Of a DNA stretch of 64,000 bases, positions 9,831-19,898 are shown in pieces. Below the pieces are notes generated by a model. It made no database searches. It saw only the letters and a program-made list of their open reading frames with translations, and was not told where the DNA came from. Both the position numbers and the translations under genes were made by a program. Source of the DNA: Candidatus Nitrotoga sp. AM1P (GTDB lineage Bacteria; Pseudomonadota; Gammaproteobacteria; Burkholderiales; Gallionellaceae); contig NZ_AP019547.1 in assembly GCF_013168275.1 (NCBI RefSeq), forward strand, positions 310,001-374,000. The letters run 5' to 3'. How positions within the stretch are numbered: position 1 is the first letter of the stretch; every line of letters begins with the position of its first letter.

Positions 9831-11846
9831 TTATTTGATCACTGCCTTATTGTCCTGCGATACCCGCTTCAAGCGGTTTAATAGTTCACTCCAGCCTACT
9901 TTGCGATTGTAGCCGATCACGGTGATGGCGGGAATGCCGCCACCTTTTACTATCGTATAAGCGTTGCCATTGTCTTCCACCCCTGCCATCGTGCATATGT
10001 CATTCTGCAGCATGCAACTCAGCCCGATGCGGTCATAACCGAAATTTTCAAAAATGCGCAGAAAACTGCGCTGCAAGGCGGCAACTCCGCCTGCTCCTCC
10101 CAGCGAAGAAATATTTTCTACTGCCTTTTGGCTGATTTTCTTGCGATATTTTCCTGGACTGCTCGCCAGCTTGGCATCAAAACGCACCGGAAGCCAGTTC
10201 ACCAATTCTAGATTGTTCACTCCCAAGTCAATACGTCCCTGAATATTGCCGAAAGAAAAGGTGCGTGTGAGCAGGTCTAGATCCAATTCCCGCATGTCCA
10301 AATTACCCGACAGGCGAGGTGCACGACCGAATGGATCAAATAACTCCAGGTTATTTGCCAGCACCGTGCCATCGAATACGCGAAACAATAAGGTGCCATC
10401 CACCTTGAGCAATTTGTCCAGATAACTCACTTTTGGAATAAAGCCTGACAGTGAGCCGTACATTTCAGGCCAATGTAATGCAGTACTGAGCTTCTGCATG
10501 GAAATTGATGTCAAGGTGCTGGAAAAACTCCACTGCCACAGGTTATTCACGTTCTGCATATGGAAATCGCTCACTTCTAGCTTGCCGTCAAGTAGGGGTA
10601 GTGTGGCTGTTGGAAGAGTGAAATCCATCCCACGCATCTGGATTTGCCATTGCGTTGCACCCAGCGGCAACCCCATCAGTTCGCCGTCAGCAAAAGCCAC
10701 ATGCGCTACATTCTGCAGTTGGGCATGCCACGGAATGTCCGCATTAATACCGTGTAGTGCAAAGCGTTTTTCACCATCCTCTACAGCTACATCGTGCAGC
10801 TTAAGTAGCAATACTTGGGTGGCGCCATTGCGGTATTGCCAGTCCACATCAGCACGTCCTTTCAGCTCTGTCGCCGACAAGGCGCTCTGTTCCAGAAATG
10901 GCTTGGCGTAATTAGCAAAGCCATTAGCCAGCGAAAGGTTTTCTCCAACCAAACGGCCTTCCAATAAGTTGCTCTTTTTAATATCCCACAGTACGTTCAG
11001 CTCAACCTTGCCTACCTCCGGCAGATTAACCATAGCCTGTGTTACTTTTAGTTGTGCACCGTCCCACTGACCAGAGGCCTGAAGCGTATGTCCGCCACGC
11101 AGATACAACGGTTGCCAGAAAAGTTCACCACCCTGCCAATCAAGTGCGCCACGCCAATTCCATTTTGGGCCTGTGCGATCTGCATTGACATGCAGCTCGC
11201 CTGACAATTTTTCGGCGGCATGCAAACCACTGGTATCTGTAGCAGCCAAATCGGCTAACTGCAGATCAGCATTGATTTGGCTTACTCCCCCTTTATCGCC
11301 CTGTACCACCAAGGTACCATTCAGGGTGCCCTGTGTAGGCAATGGTCCATTTGGTGAAAGCAAGCCTGCCAGGCGTTTGCCTTGCGCATTACGTAATAGC
11401 GCAGTGGCGCGCCACGGTTTCGCGCGGAAATCAGCGCTCACCTGCCACAACTCATTAGCGTTAGTGGCAAGCTGCAACTCCAGTCGTTGCGAGGCAAATT
11501 CGTAACTAAATGTGAATGGCAAGTCTGGAATCGCATCCAGCTTACCTTTATGGCAGGTCACGCGAGTTGAATTGAGCAAAAATTCCGTACAGTGTATGTA
11601 TACCTTGCGCCATATTTTTCCTGCCATATGCAATTCGTCTATGCTAAATTCTGCTGAACCCTCTTGCGCTAATATCACTTTTATTCCGCGTGCGGTAAAG
11701 CTCGGTGCGGCAACGTCTGCCACATTTAATGTAATTTGAATGGCATAAAGCGGCGCAGACAAAAATAACAGGCAAAAAATCAACAAGCCGGATCGACAGC
11801 AACTTGGCAGGTAGATTTTGGTATAAATAATTGTCTTGTTTAACAT
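9831..11846 (-). CDS. ydbH: YdbH family AsmA-like intermembrane bridge protein
   Basis: Large protein of about 671 residues with one N-terminal membrane segment (LLIFCLLFLSAPLYAI) and a long beta-rich periplasmic body with repeated strand pairs such as LKVTQAMVNLPEVGKVELNV. The C-terminal part holds the YdbH domain ending in GNAYTIVKGGGIPAITVIGY. Homologues are AsmA-like bridges that move phospholipids between inner and outer membrane. It is shorter than E. coli YdbH (about 880 residues), so the bridge would be shorter. Start choice lies between ATG at 11864 and ATG at 11846; the latter lies closer to the membrane anchor. First gene of the operon with ynbE and ydbL. Confidence 0.85.
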   Translation of the reverse strand: MLNKTIIYTKIYLPSCCRSGLLIFCLLFLSAPLYAIQITLNVADVAAPSFTARGIKVILAQEGSAEFSIDELHMAGKIWRKVYIHCTEFLLNSTRVTCHKGKLDAIPDLPFTFSYEFASQRLELQLATNANELWQVSADFRAKPWRATALLRNAQGKRLAGLLSPNGPLPTQGTLNGTLVVQGDKGGVSQINADLQLADLAATDTSGLHAAEKLSGELHVNADRTGPKWNWRGALDWQGGELFWQPLYLRGGHTLQASGQWDGAQLKVTQAMVNLPEVGKVELNVLWDIKKSNLLEGRLVGENLSLANGFANYAKPFLEQSALSATELKGRADVDWQYRNGATQVLLLKLHDVAVEDGEKRFALHGINADIPWHAQLQNVAHVAFADGELMGLPLGATQWQIQMRGMDFTLPTATLPLLDGKLEVSDFHMQNVNNLWQWSFSSTLTSISMQKLSTALHWPEMYGSLSGFIPKVSYLDKLLKVDGTLLFRVFDGTVLANNLELFDPFGRAPRLSGNLDMRELDLDLLTRTFSFGNIQGRIDLGVNNLELVNWLPVRFDAKLASSPGKYRKKISQKAVENISSLGGAGGVAALQRSFLRIFENFGYDRIGLSCMLQNDICTMAGVEDNGNAYTIVKGGGIPAITVIGYNRKVGWSELLNRLKRVSQDNKAVIK

Positions 11847-11921
11847 ATGGCAACTCATTTCCATGATACCAAACCATGCTTCATTTCTGCTAAACTGGTT
11901 TTAATAACTATAGAGTCCGAC

Positions 11922-12353
11922 ATGAGATTTTTTTCTGTTTTATCCCTGTTCTGTTTGTTTGCCCTGCAACCCGCCTGGGGCGAAAATATTTCATTAAAGA
12001 TTGGCAACCACAGTATCCATGCCGAAATTGCCAACACCCCGCAAAGCCGCGAGCAAGGACTTATGCAGCGCGGTCGTCTATGCGTAAATTGCGGCATGCT
12101 ATTTATTTTTGAAAAAGCTGACAGGTATAGCTTCTGGATGAAGAATACGCCACTGCCGTTAAGCATTGCGTTTATCGCTGCCGGTGGTTCCATTCTCAAT
12201 ATTGAGGAAATGCAGCCTAACACTGAAGATACGCACCATGCTCAAAGCGATGCATTGTATGCACTAGAAATGAATAGCGGCTGGTTTACCCGGAATGGCA
12301 TCAAAAGAGGGGAAATGGTTCAAGGATTAAGGCAGGCTCCTGTAGGGCATTAA
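11922..12353 (+). CDS. DUF192 exported protein
   Basis: A 143-residue protein with a clear signal peptide (MRFFSVLSLFCLFALQPAWG, cleavage near residue 20), then a single DUF192 domain. Family hallmarks visible are SREQGLMQRG, MLFIFE and FWMKNTPLPLSIAFI. DUF192 proteins are small beta-fold secreted proteins of unknown function. The frame extends upstream to 11847, but only the ATG at 11922 gives a proper signal peptide. It is divergent from ydbH, so both promoters must sit in the roughly 75-base gap. A hairpin terminator follows the stop. Confidence 0.85.
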   Translation: MRFFSVLSLFCLFALQPAWGENISLKIGNHSIHAEIANTPQSREQGLMQRGRLCVNCGMLFIFEKADRYSFWMKNTPLPLSIAFIAAGGSILNIEEMQPNTEDTHHAQSDALYALEMNSGWFTRNGIKRGEMVQGLRQAPVGH

Positions 12354-12374
12354 CCCTTTTAAACTGTCATAAAA

Positions 12375-12400
12375 AAATCCCGGCGAGTCCCGGGATTTTT
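12375..12400. terminator. Bidirectional rho-independent terminator
   Basis: A 9-bp GC-rich stem (AAATCCCGG paired with CCGGGATTT) with a 6-base loop. A-tract precedes and T-tract follows, so it can act on both strands. It sits between the convergent DUF192 gene (plus) and sodB (minus). Confidence 0.9.
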
Positions 12401-12422
12401 TATTTTGCTCACGCTTTAAAAA

Positions 12423-13001
12423 TTACGAATAGTTCTTCGCTGCGAAATCCCAGTTAACCAAGCCCCAAAAACTTTCAACATACTTGGCCCGGGCGTTGCG
12501 ATAATCAATATAGTAGGCGTGTTCCCACACATCACAGGTTAGTAACGGCTTGTCAGTACCGGACAGGGGTGTGGCGGCATTGCTGGTGTTAACGATGTCC
12601 AGCGAGCCATCAGGTTTCTTCACCAGCCATGTCCAGCCGGAGCCAAAATTACCCACGCAAGAAGCAGAGAATGTTTTTTTAAAGTCTTCGAAACTACCCC
12701 ATTTTTTGTTGATACCCTCCGCCAGAGCCCCAGCCGGCACACCGCCACCGTTCGGCTTCATGCCATTCCAGTAAAAGGTATGGTTCCATACTTGGGCCGC
12801 ATTGTTGAAAATACCGCCGCTCGATTTTTTGACAATCTCTTCCAGCGTGGCGTTCTCAAATTCAGTGCCTTTAATCAAGTTATTGAGATTGGTCACATAG
12901 GTTTGGTGATGTTTGCCATAGTGATATTCCAGCGTTTCCTTGGAGATGTGTGGTGCCAGTGCATCCATCGCATAAGGTAGTGCAGGTAAAGTATGTTCCA
13001 T
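12423..13001 (-). CDS. sodB: Superoxide dismutase [Fe]
   Basis: Cytosolic superoxide dismutase of 192 residues, normal length. All four metal ligands are visible: His27 (EYHYGKH), His74 (VWNHTFYW), Asp157 and His161 ([14 protein letters not shown]). The Gln in NNAAQVWNH at position 70 is the residue that marks the iron rather than manganese type. A good ribosome site (GAGGAG) sits seven bases before the ATG. It is a single-gene unit ending at a strong terminator; its promoter lies in the gap 13002-13123. Confidence 0.97.
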   Translation of the reverse strand: MEHTLPALPYAMDALAPHISKETLEYHYGKHHQTYVTNLNNLIKGTEFENATLEEIVKKSSGGIFNNAAQVWNHTFYWNGMKPNGGGVPAGALAEGINKKWGSFEDFKKTFSASCVGNFGSGWTWLVKKPDGSLDIVNTSNAATPLSGTDKPLLTCDVWEHAYYIDYRNARAKYVESFWGLVNWDFAAKNYS

Positions 13002-13123
13002 TTAGTTCTCCTCAATTTAAGTTTCAAGTGGTTCAAAATTACAGTTAATAACAGCCCTTGGGGCTAAAAAATCGACATTACAATAAAGGCTGGTGGGATT
13101 TCCCCCATTTTTGCCAATAAAAC

Positions 13124-14788
13124 TCACCGACTAATCGGTTTATATCGAATTCGCTTCGGCTTCGCACCTTCTTCACCCAAACGCTTCCTTTTATCCGCTT
13201 CGTATTCTTGATAATTGCCATCGAAAAAGGTGACTTGGGAGTTGCCTTCAAAGGCCAGGATATGGGTAGCGATACGATCCAAAAACCAGCGATCATGCGA
13301 GATAACCAACACACAACCGGCGAATTCCAGCAGCGCGTCTTCAAGCGCACGCAGGGTTTCCACGTCGAGGTCGTTGGAGGGTTCATCCAGCAGCAGGACA
13401 TTGCCGCCCGAGATAAGGGTTTTCGCCAAGTGCAGGCGTCCGCGTTCGCCACCCGAAAGATTACCGACCAGCTTCTGTTGATCTGCGCCCTTAAAATTAA
13501 AGCGGCCGATGTAGGCGCGCGAAGGCGTCTCAAACTTGCCCACGGTGAGGATGTCATTACCGCTGGAAATAACATCGAATACGGTCTTATCGCTCTCCAG
13601 CGCATCGCGCGATTGGTCCACATGCGAGATTTTGACTGTTGATCCGATTTTTATTTCACCAGAATCCGGTTTTTCTTTTCCAGTCAGCATGCGGAACAGA
13701 GTTGACTTACCCGCGCCGTTTGGCCCAATAATACCAACGATAGCGCCGGGCGGAATCCTGAGATTGAGATTGTCAATCAGCAGTCGGTCGCCATACGCTT
13801 TAGAAATATTGTTAAACTCTATAACTTCGTTGCCCAGCCTGTCCGCCACGGGGATAAAGATTTCCTGGGTCTCATTGCGCTTCTGATATTCCTGCGAATT
13901 TAATTCTTCAAAGCGGGCGATACGTGCCTTTGATTTTGCTTGCCGTCCTTTGGGATTCTGGCGTACCCATTCCAGCTCTTTACTCAGTGCCTTCTGGCGC
14001 GCGGATTCAGAGGACTCTTCTTGCTTGAGCCTAGTTCCTTTCTGTTCCAGCCAACTTGAATAGTTTCCTTTCCACGGAATGCCGTGACCACGATCGAGTT
14101 CTAAAATCCACTCGGCGGCATTGTCAAGGAAGTAGCGATCATGTGTCACTGCCACCACGGTGCCCGGAAAGCGTAAAAGAAATTGCTCCAGCCATTCTAC
14201 TGACTCAGCATCCAAATGGTTGGTCGGCTCATCCAGCAGCAACATGTCCGGCTTGGACAGGAGCAACTTGCACAACGCAACGCGCCGCTTTTCGCCACCA
14301 GAGAGATTCTTGATCACGGCATCCCATTCGGGCAGACGTAATGCATCGGCAGCAATTTCCATTTGTTGATCCGCATTTCCGTCACTGGCAGCGATGATGG
14401 CTTCGAGTCGCGCCTGCTCGGCAGCCAGCGCATCAAAATCGGCATCAGGATCAGCATAGGCGGCATACACCTCATCCAGTTTTTTTTGCGCACTGAATAC
14501 TTCCCCCAGTCCTTCCTGCACTGCCTCGCGCACGGTCTGTTCCGGGCTAAGTTGGGGTTCTTGCGGCAGATAGCCGATATTCAAGTTCGGCATCGGAATG
14601 GCTTCGCCTTCAAAATCCTTGTCCACTCCAGCCATGATCTTCAGCACGGTGGATTTGCCCGAGCCATTCAGTCCCAGCAGGCCGATCTTGGCACCAGGGA
14701 AGAAGCTGAGGGAAATATCCTTGAGAATTTGGCGTTTGGGCGGAACGATCTTGCCCACGCGGTTCATGGTAAAAACATATTGGGCCAT
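13124..14788 (-). CDS. ettA: EttA, ABC-F energy-dependent translational throttle protein
   Basis: Soluble tandem ABC ATPase of 554 residues, no membrane domain. First Walker A is GLNGSGKST near residue 40, first signature LSGGEKRR near 164; second Walker A GPNGAGKST near residue 356, second signature LSGGERGR near 446. Between them lies the charged P-site tRNA linker and the arm typical of EttA (N-terminus AQYVFTMNRVGKIVPP). EttA binds the ribosomal E site and gates the first peptide bond according to energy level. It lies alone on the minus strand with about 120 bases to sodB. Confidence 0.95.
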   Translation of the reverse strand: MAQYVFTMNRVGKIVPPKRQILKDISLSFFPGAKIGLLGLNGSGKSTVLKIMAGVDKDFEGEAIPMPNLNIGYLPQEPQLSPEQTVREAVQEGLGEVFSAQKKLDEVYAAYADPDADFDALAAEQARLEAIIAASDGNADQQMEIAADALRLPEWDAVIKNLSGGEKRRVALCKLLLSKPDMLLLDEPTNHLDAESVEWLEQFLLRFPGTVVAVTHDRYFLDNAAEWILELDRGHGIPWKGNYSSWLEQKGTRLKQEESSESARQKALSKELEWVRQNPKGRQAKSKARIARFEELNSQEYQKRNETQEIFIPVADRLGNEVIEFNNISKAYGDRLLIDNLNLRIPPGAIVGIIGPNGAGKSTLFRMLTGKEKPDSGEIKIGSTVKISHVDQSRDALESDKTVFDVISSGNDILTVGKFETPSRAYIGRFNFKGADQQKLVGNLSGGERGRLHLAKTLISGGNVLLLDEPSNDLDVETLRALEDALLEFAGCVLVISHDRWFLDRIATHILAFEGNSQVTFFDGNYQEYEADKRKRLGEEGAKPKRIRYKPISR

Positions 14789-14995
14789 AGTGTCTATTTT
14801 TTGTGTCGAATGATTAATTAGGTGTGTAAGCTTACCCCAAGGCCAAAAATTTTGGGAGTATGTTTAATGCGCAATGAAAAGGTAGAGATAAACGGTCGGA
14901 GCTTTGATTAAGCGTGCCACACACTGCATGCAGGGCTGGTGCGGTTTTTACAAAAGTTTTGACTTGAAACCGCTGTCCTGATCTGAATAATATAA

Positions 14996-15895
14996 TTACA
15001 TCCAAATAATCAAAATTCCTACTGCCAGAATTAATCCTCCTTTGATCACGTAATACAAAGATCGATTCCATGCTTTCAGTTTTCGACGGTACTGGCCTGC
15101 TAACCAAACAAAACGGAATATTTTGTTGATACCACCCGTTTGATCTCCGGTTTCATTGGGCGAGCTTGCTGCGGTCATAATTGTTCTGCCTAACCATTTG
15201 TTAACCACTTGTGCCCAGCGGTAGCGCATTGGGCGCTCAATGTCACAAAACAGGATAATGCGATTGGTGTCGCATCCATTTTGAGCCCAATGAATATAGG
15301 TTTCGTCAAATACAACGGCCTGTCCATCTCGCCAGCTATAGCGCTGACCATCGACTTCTATAAAGCAGCGATCATTATTGGGTGTCACCAAACCAAGGTG
15401 GTAGCGCAGTGATCCCGCGAAAGGGTCGCGATGCTCATTGAGTTTCCCACCGGGGGCTAATTCTGCAAACATAGCGGCTTTCACGCACGGAATAGCGCGT
15501 AAAAGTGCAACTGTTTTTGGACAATAGTATTCAGCTGACGGATGGCTGGCGTCATACCATTTTAAATAAAAGCGTTTCCATCCATTTTTAAAAAACGAAT
15601 TAAAACCCGCATCATCATTTTTTTGCGCAGCTTTGATTTTTTCCAAGGCTTGCAGATTTAGCGCTTCAGCTCTGATTAATTCCCAATTTTTTTCCAGCAA
15701 TTCCAAGCCCGGAAATTTGCTGACAGAAAAATAGGCTGTGTAAGGAACCCCCGAAAACAGGTACATAAACAGGTTCATCGGCGCCACGATGGATGAGTGA
15801 TCGAATATCTGACGAAACAAAGGAAGACGGACCTTACCCCGAAAATGTACTATAAAAATTGATATCGCATAAATCGAGACCAGTGCCCATTTCAT
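14996..15895 (-). CDS. lpxO: LpxO-like aspartyl/asparaginyl beta-hydroxylase
   Basis: Fe(II)/2-oxoglutarate-dependent dioxygenase of 299 residues. It has an N-terminal membrane segment (WALVSIYAISIFIV), the iron-binding HxD in KLNEHRDPF near residue 154 with the distal His in ETYIHWAQN near 200, and a 2-oxoglutarate Arg downstream (TNRIILF). A C-terminal hydrophobic segment (GGLILAVGILIIW) is also present. Length, membrane anchor and motif order match LpxO, which 2-hydroxylates a lipid A acyl chain. An aspartyl-hydroxylase on another substrate cannot be excluded. It is monocistronic. Confidence 0.8.
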   Translation of the reverse strand: MKWALVSIYAISIFIVHFRGKVRLPLFRQIFDHSSIVAPMNLFMYLFSGVPYTAYFSVSKFPGLELLEKNWELIRAEALNLQALEKIKAAQKNDDAGFNSFFKNGWKRFYLKWYDASHPSAEYYCPKTVALLRAIPCVKAAMFAELAPGGKLNEHRDPFAGSLRYHLGLVTPNNDRCFIEVDGQRYSWRDGQAVVFDETYIHWAQNGCDTNRIILFCDIERPMRYRWAQVVNKWLGRTIMTAASSPNETGDQTGGINKIFRFVWLAGQYRRKLKAWNRSLYYVIKGGLILAVGILIIWM

Positions 15896-15989
15896 AACAA
15901 CCCCTTCATTTACAGCTTCTCAAAGAGAAATTTTATTTTGATTGCCGATTAGATTTGGCATGATTTTTAAAATTATACACTTACGATAT

Positions 15990-17045
15990 TTACTCTTTAT
16001 CTGTTTCTTTCGACAAAGAAAAGAGATCCCATACAGCAATGAACATTGCAGCAATCACCGGACCGATGATGAAACCGTTGAGGCCAAAAAGTGCCATGCC
16101 GCCAAGCGTTGAAATAAGTACGACGTAGTCTGGCATTTGTGTGTCCTTACCAACGAGTACAGGCCGAAGAATGTTATCAATCAGTCCGATCACCAGAACG
16201 CCAAATGCGAGCAAGCTCACACCACTCCAAATTTCACCCGTGAAGAGAAAATAAATTGCGACCGGTGCCCATATTATTGCTGCGCCCATTGGCAACAGTG
16301 AAAGGAATGCCATCAGGACGCCCCATAACAGCGACCCTTGAATACCAAGAATCCAAAAGATTAAACCACCTAGCCCACCTTGCATCGCGGCCACAGCGAT
16401 ATTACCTTTTACCGTTGCACGAATGACCGTGATGAACTTGCTGAGCAAATGGCGCTTGTGCTCCATACTTAATGGAATTGCTTGCTTGATCCGTCCGGAC
16501 AAACTAGAACCTTCACGTAACAGAAAGAACAGCAAATACAGCATGATTCCAAAACTGATAATGAAATCAAAAGTATTTTGACCGATAGTGAAAGCCTGCG
16601 TCGCAATGAATTTGCTGCCTTCCATCACGCCGGCAGATATCTTGTCTTGCAACGCGGAGATGTTTCCGAATCCGAAACGATCCAGTAGCTCGACCATCCA
16701 TCCTGGTAAGGCATTAATGATTTGTTGAAAATACGTGCCGAAATGCAGCTCTCCCGATTGAAGTTTTTGGTAAAGGCTGACTCCCTCTTGCACGAGTGAA
16801 GCGGTAATAAATGTCAGCGGGAGAATGACAATAACCAAACAAAGTATCAGCGTGGCGAGCGCAGCCAGGTTCTGCCTGCCGTGCGTTACAATCAGCAAAC
16901 GACGATAGAGTGGTGTAAACAATATGGCAAGGACGGTACCCCAAAAAACCGCTCCGAAAAATGGCCACACGATCCAGCCAAATGCAATGGAAACGATAGT
17001 TAACAGAAGCAAAAACACTTTTTTCTGAAATTCTGAGGAATTCAT
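15990..17045 (-). CDS. AI-2E family transporter (YdiK/PerM type)
   Basis: Inner-membrane protein of 351 residues with about eight hydrophobic segments arranged as in the AI-2E/PerM family, including the conserved GLIDNILRPVLVG near residue 280 and PDYVVLISTLGG near 305. Members export AI-2 or sodium/protons in a few cases; most, as here, have no proven substrate. ATG at 17045 is preferred to a TTG two codons upstream. Neighbours give no hint of function. Confidence 0.85.
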   Translation of the reverse strand: MNSSEFQKKVFLLLLTIVSIAFGWIVWPFFGAVFWGTVLAILFTPLYRRLLIVTHGRQNLAALATLILCLVIVILPLTFITASLVQEGVSLYQKLQSGELHFGTYFQQIINALPGWMVELLDRFGFGNISALQDKISAGVMEGSKFIATQAFTIGQNTFDFIISFGIMLYLLFFLLREGSSLSGRIKQAIPLSMEHKRHLLSKFITVIRATVKGNIAVAAMQGGLGGLIFWILGIQGSLLWGVLMAFLSLLPMGAAIIWAPVAIYFLFTGEIWSGVSLLAFGVLVIGLIDNILRPVLVGKDTQMPDYVVLISTLGGMALFGLNGFIIGPVIAAMFIAVWDLFSLSKETDKE

Positions 17046-17441
17046 ATGCAATTTTGGAAACCAGGCGAATGGTATTCATTGTTTGTAGTCTCAATGTTAC
17101 CTGAACTTAGTATTGAAGGTAGATCAAGAATATATCGACAAACTATGCTTGATTTATTCTTGGCAATTTTAGAAGGTAAACCACTGTTTCAACAAATTAA
17201 CGACTCTCAATGAGTTAGGGGCGCATGAATTTTAGAGGCATAGAATGCAAAAAACTATCAAATACTTAACCTCTTCGGGTTTAATTTTCCGTCCCTTGGG
17301 GCGAAGGCTGGCTGAAAGCCAATAGCTGGGAGAGCGGTGTTAATACTTCGTTGCTTGCGGCAGGGCGCTTGATTCGTATTTTTGCTTTAATAGTTGATTA
17401 GAAAGCCTAAGTTCCGGCCTTCGCGGGAATGACGATGTATA
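17046..17441. other. Intergenic region, no gene seen
   Basis: About 396 bases between the AI-2E gene and motD. No convincing ORF, RNA or terminator was found. Near the right end (about 17415-17436) is CCTTCGCGGGAATGACG, which resembles one arm of the dispersed GTCATTCCCGC repeat common in proteobacteria; no partner arm is visible. Confidence 0.5.
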
Positions 17442-18209
17442 CTATTTGATAGTTGACTCTTTAGGCGCTGGAGCTGTTCGCTCAAATGAAGGTGATAATA
17501 TCGTCACCGTAATTCGGCGATTTCGCGCGCGCCCTTCTGCCGTATCATTGGACGTGACTGGATAGTTGGCGGCAGAGCCTATCGCTTTCAGGTATCGAGG
17601 CGTTAACCCATGACCGATAAATAAGCGCACTACGCTACTGGCACGTGCCGAAGATAATTCCCAATTGGATGGAAACTGCTGAGTGTTAATGGGGATGTTA
17701 TCGGTATGTCCTTCGACTTCAATGGCCAGATCGACCTGCTCTAGCACCTTCGCCACTTCGGCTAGAGTATTTATGGCACTACCTTGCAATACTGCATCCC
17801 CTTGATTGAATAGCGCGCTAGCATTGATTTCCACCGCTACACCGCGATTAGTCTGCATTACACTGACTTGGCCATTTTTTATCAATGCGCTCATAACTTG
17901 ATTGATTTTTTTGGCGATGTCCTGCATGGCTTCCTGCTGTTGTTCGGCTAACTTGGCGTTCCTCCTGTCCACCAGGGATTTCAGCAATAAGTCTTGCTCG
18001 TTGGTTGGAACAATTGCTTCGGATTTGACTATCTGTTTACCAAATGCAGAAGTCAATGAAGCACTGAACATTTGATATTTACTCTCATTCACCGAAGAAA
18101 TTGCATACATCACTACAAAGAAGGCAAATAACAGGGTGATGAAATCGGCGTATGAAATTAGCCAGCGATCATGGTTGTCATGTTCTTTATGTCTTACCCG
18201 GCGTGCCAT
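17442..18209 (-). CDS. motD: Flagellar motor protein MotD (MotB-like stator)
   Basis: A 255-residue stator subunit. One N-terminal membrane helix follows RWLISYADFITLLFAFFVVM, where the Asp in YADF is the proton-carrying residue. The C-terminal OmpA-like peptidoglycan-binding domain has VEGHTDNIPI near residue 160 and the SNWELSSARA motif. With MotC it forms the alternate stator of polar flagella. The gene follows motC by three bases at the end of the flagellar operon. MotB versus MotD is decided by the link to motC and fliA; no second stator pair is in the window. Confidence 0.88.
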   Translation of the reverse strand: MARRVRHKEHDNHDRWLISYADFITLLFAFFVVMYAISSVNESKYQMFSASLTSAFGKQIVKSEAIVPTNEQDLLLKSLVDRRNAKLAEQQQEAMQDIAKKINQVMSALIKNGQVSVMQTNRGVAVEINASALFNQGDAVLQGSAINTLAEVAKVLEQVDLAIEVEGHTDNIPINTQQFPSNWELSSARASSVVRLFIGHGLTPRYLKAIGSAANYPVTSNDTAEGRARNRRITVTILSPSFERTAPAPKESTIK

Positions 18210-18212
18210 GGC

Positions 18213-18953
18213 TTAAGGAATAAATCCCTGCAATTTACTTTCGATGAAACGTGAACTTTCACCACTGGCGATGGCTGCCAGTCCATCTACCAATATTTCA
18301 CGCATTACTACCTGTTGCAGGATTAACATTTTCAATTTATTGGCCATAGGCAAAAAAACCAGATTCGCAAGTCCCACACCGTAAATGGTAGAAATAAACG
18401 CAACCGCAATACCTGCCCCCAGTTTTGAGGGTTCGCTAAGACTCTGCATGACGTGTATCAATCCAAGCACAGCGCCTAAAATGCCGATAGTCGGCGCATA
18501 ACCTGCTGCTGATTCCCATATACGCGCAGATTGGAATCGCAATTGTTCATACGTATGATTATCGACCTCCAGTACTTCTCGAATTTTTTCTGCGCTGTTG
18601 CCATCCACTAGCAGTTGAAGTCCTTTTTTTACAAATAAATCGCTGCTTCTGGCAATGTGTGGTTCCAGAATAAGGATGCCGTCTTTGCGTGCCTGTTTGC
18701 TCCAAGCGGTAATCTGATAGATTAATTTCTGCGGGGATAACTTGGGTGTAATGAATACCCAACGACTCATTTTGATCCCAGATAAAAAAATATTTAATGG
18801 GCTCTGTAGCATCACAGCACCCAGCGTACCGCCGAACACGATGAGAAAAGCTGCGCCCTGAAAAAGAATGGATAGCTCACCGCCTTCAAGTAATTGCCCG
18901 CCTAAGATACCGCCCAGGCCAAGCAAAAGACCGGCTAAGCTAAGCTTGTCCAT
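18213..18953 (-). CDS. motC: Flagellar motor protein MotC (MotA-like stator)
   Basis: A 246-residue inner-membrane protein with four hydrophobic segments and a large cytoplasmic loop. The MotA/TolQ/ExbB signature is the YAPTIGILGAVLGLIHVMQSL segment near residue 150. It makes the proton channel with MotD and pushes the rotor. The ATG at 18953 shares a base with the fliA stop (TAATG), so it is translationally coupled. A longer frame to 19010 has no signal of being used. Confidence 0.9.
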   Translation of the reverse strand: MDKLSLAGLLLGLGGILGGQLLEGGELSILFQGAAFLIVFGGTLGAVMLQSPLNIFLSGIKMSRWVFITPKLSPQKLIYQITAWSKQARKDGILILEPHIARSSDLFVKKGLQLLVDGNSAEKIREVLEVDNHTYEQLRFQSARIWESAAGYAPTIGILGAVLGLIHVMQSLSEPSKLGAGIAVAFISTIYGVGLANLVFLPMANKLKMLILQQVVMREILVDGLAAIASGESSRFIESKLQGFIP

Positions 18954-19663
18954 TAATGCCCTTTCAACGAACTGCGCAAACGCGCTACCGCTTGGCTGTG
19001 CAACTGGCACACCCGCGATTCGCTGACGCCCATCACCTCACCGATTTCGCGCAAGTTCATATCCTGCTCATAATGCATGCCCATTAACATGCGTTCACGT
19101 TCCGGCAAATTTGCGATGGCCTGAATCAAGGCACCGCGAAAACGTTCATCTTGTAACACTTCGAGCGGATTGGCGTCGCTGTCAAAATCATAACGCTCAA
19201 AGAAATCCTCTTCACCCTCACTGTGAAAATCTTCGTAATAAACTAATTGCGCGCCACGCGACGTGAACAACATATGCTGATACTCGGTCAGCGGCATGCC
19301 CAACTCTTGAGCAAGTTCCGTTTCACTGGGTGGTTTGCCCAAGCGTTGCTGTAGTTTGCTGATTGCCGCTTCAATTCGGCGCATATCACGGCGCAAGCTG
19401 CGTGGCATCCAGTCGGCTTGGCGCAGTTCGTCCAGCATCGAACCGCGGATGCGTTGCGAGGCATATGTTTCAAATTGCGCGCCACGCAACTCATCATAGC
19501 GTCCAGCTGCCTCCAAAAGACCCATCATGCCAGCTTGTATAAGGTCATCTACTGCTATGCTGCTGGGTAATCGCACCATCAAATGATGTGCAATACGTTT
19601 TACTAGCGGCGCATATTCTTTGATGCATTGTTCCTTGTCGCTTAATCCGCTTGCTGTGTACAT
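18953..19663 (-). CDS. fliA: Flagellar sigma factor FliA (sigma-28)
   Basis: RNA polymerase sigma factor of 236 residues for late flagellar genes. Region 2 starts APLVKRIAHHLMVRLP and contains DDLIQAGMMGLLEAAGRYD; region 3 holds RRDMRRIEAAISKLQQ; region 4 holds LPERERMLMGMHYEQ and the helix-turn-helix LREIGEVMGVSESRVCQ. All are full FliA features. It sits downstream of flhG and upstream of motCD on the same strand. In other bacteria its activity is blocked by FlgM, which is not in this window. Confidence 0.96.
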   Translation of the reverse strand: MYTASGLSDKEQCIKEYAPLVKRIAHHLMVRLPSSIAVDDLIQAGMMGLLEAAGRYDELRGAQFETYASQRIRGSMLDELRQADWMPRSLRRDMRRIEAAISKLQQRLGKPPSETELAQELGMPLTEYQHMLFTSRGAQLVYYEDFHSEGEEDFFERYDFDSDANPLEVLQDERFRGALIQAIANLPERERMLMGMHYEQDMNLREIGEVMGVSESRVCQLHSQAVARLRSSLKGH

Positions 19664-19898
19664 AATATTTGTTATTGAGATTTACATTGATTATGGAAGG
19701 TGTAGCTGAGCAACCATCATTCTCGTTTCGATAAGCTCAATACAGAGTGGCTTGGGTGAAACGAAAATCAAAAAATTAAAATGCTTTATTAAAGTTTACG
19801 AACTCCTATTTTTGCGGAAATGACTAGGTTAAATAAAACATGCCGTAATGTGAAATTTTAGCGCCATATATTTAGCTTTAAAATATTTTTTAAACGAT

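Noticed and set aside
14832..14995. Possible terminator with CAAAAATTTTG near the lpxO-like gene end
   Set aside because: Short AT palindrome with no GC stem and no clear T-tract.
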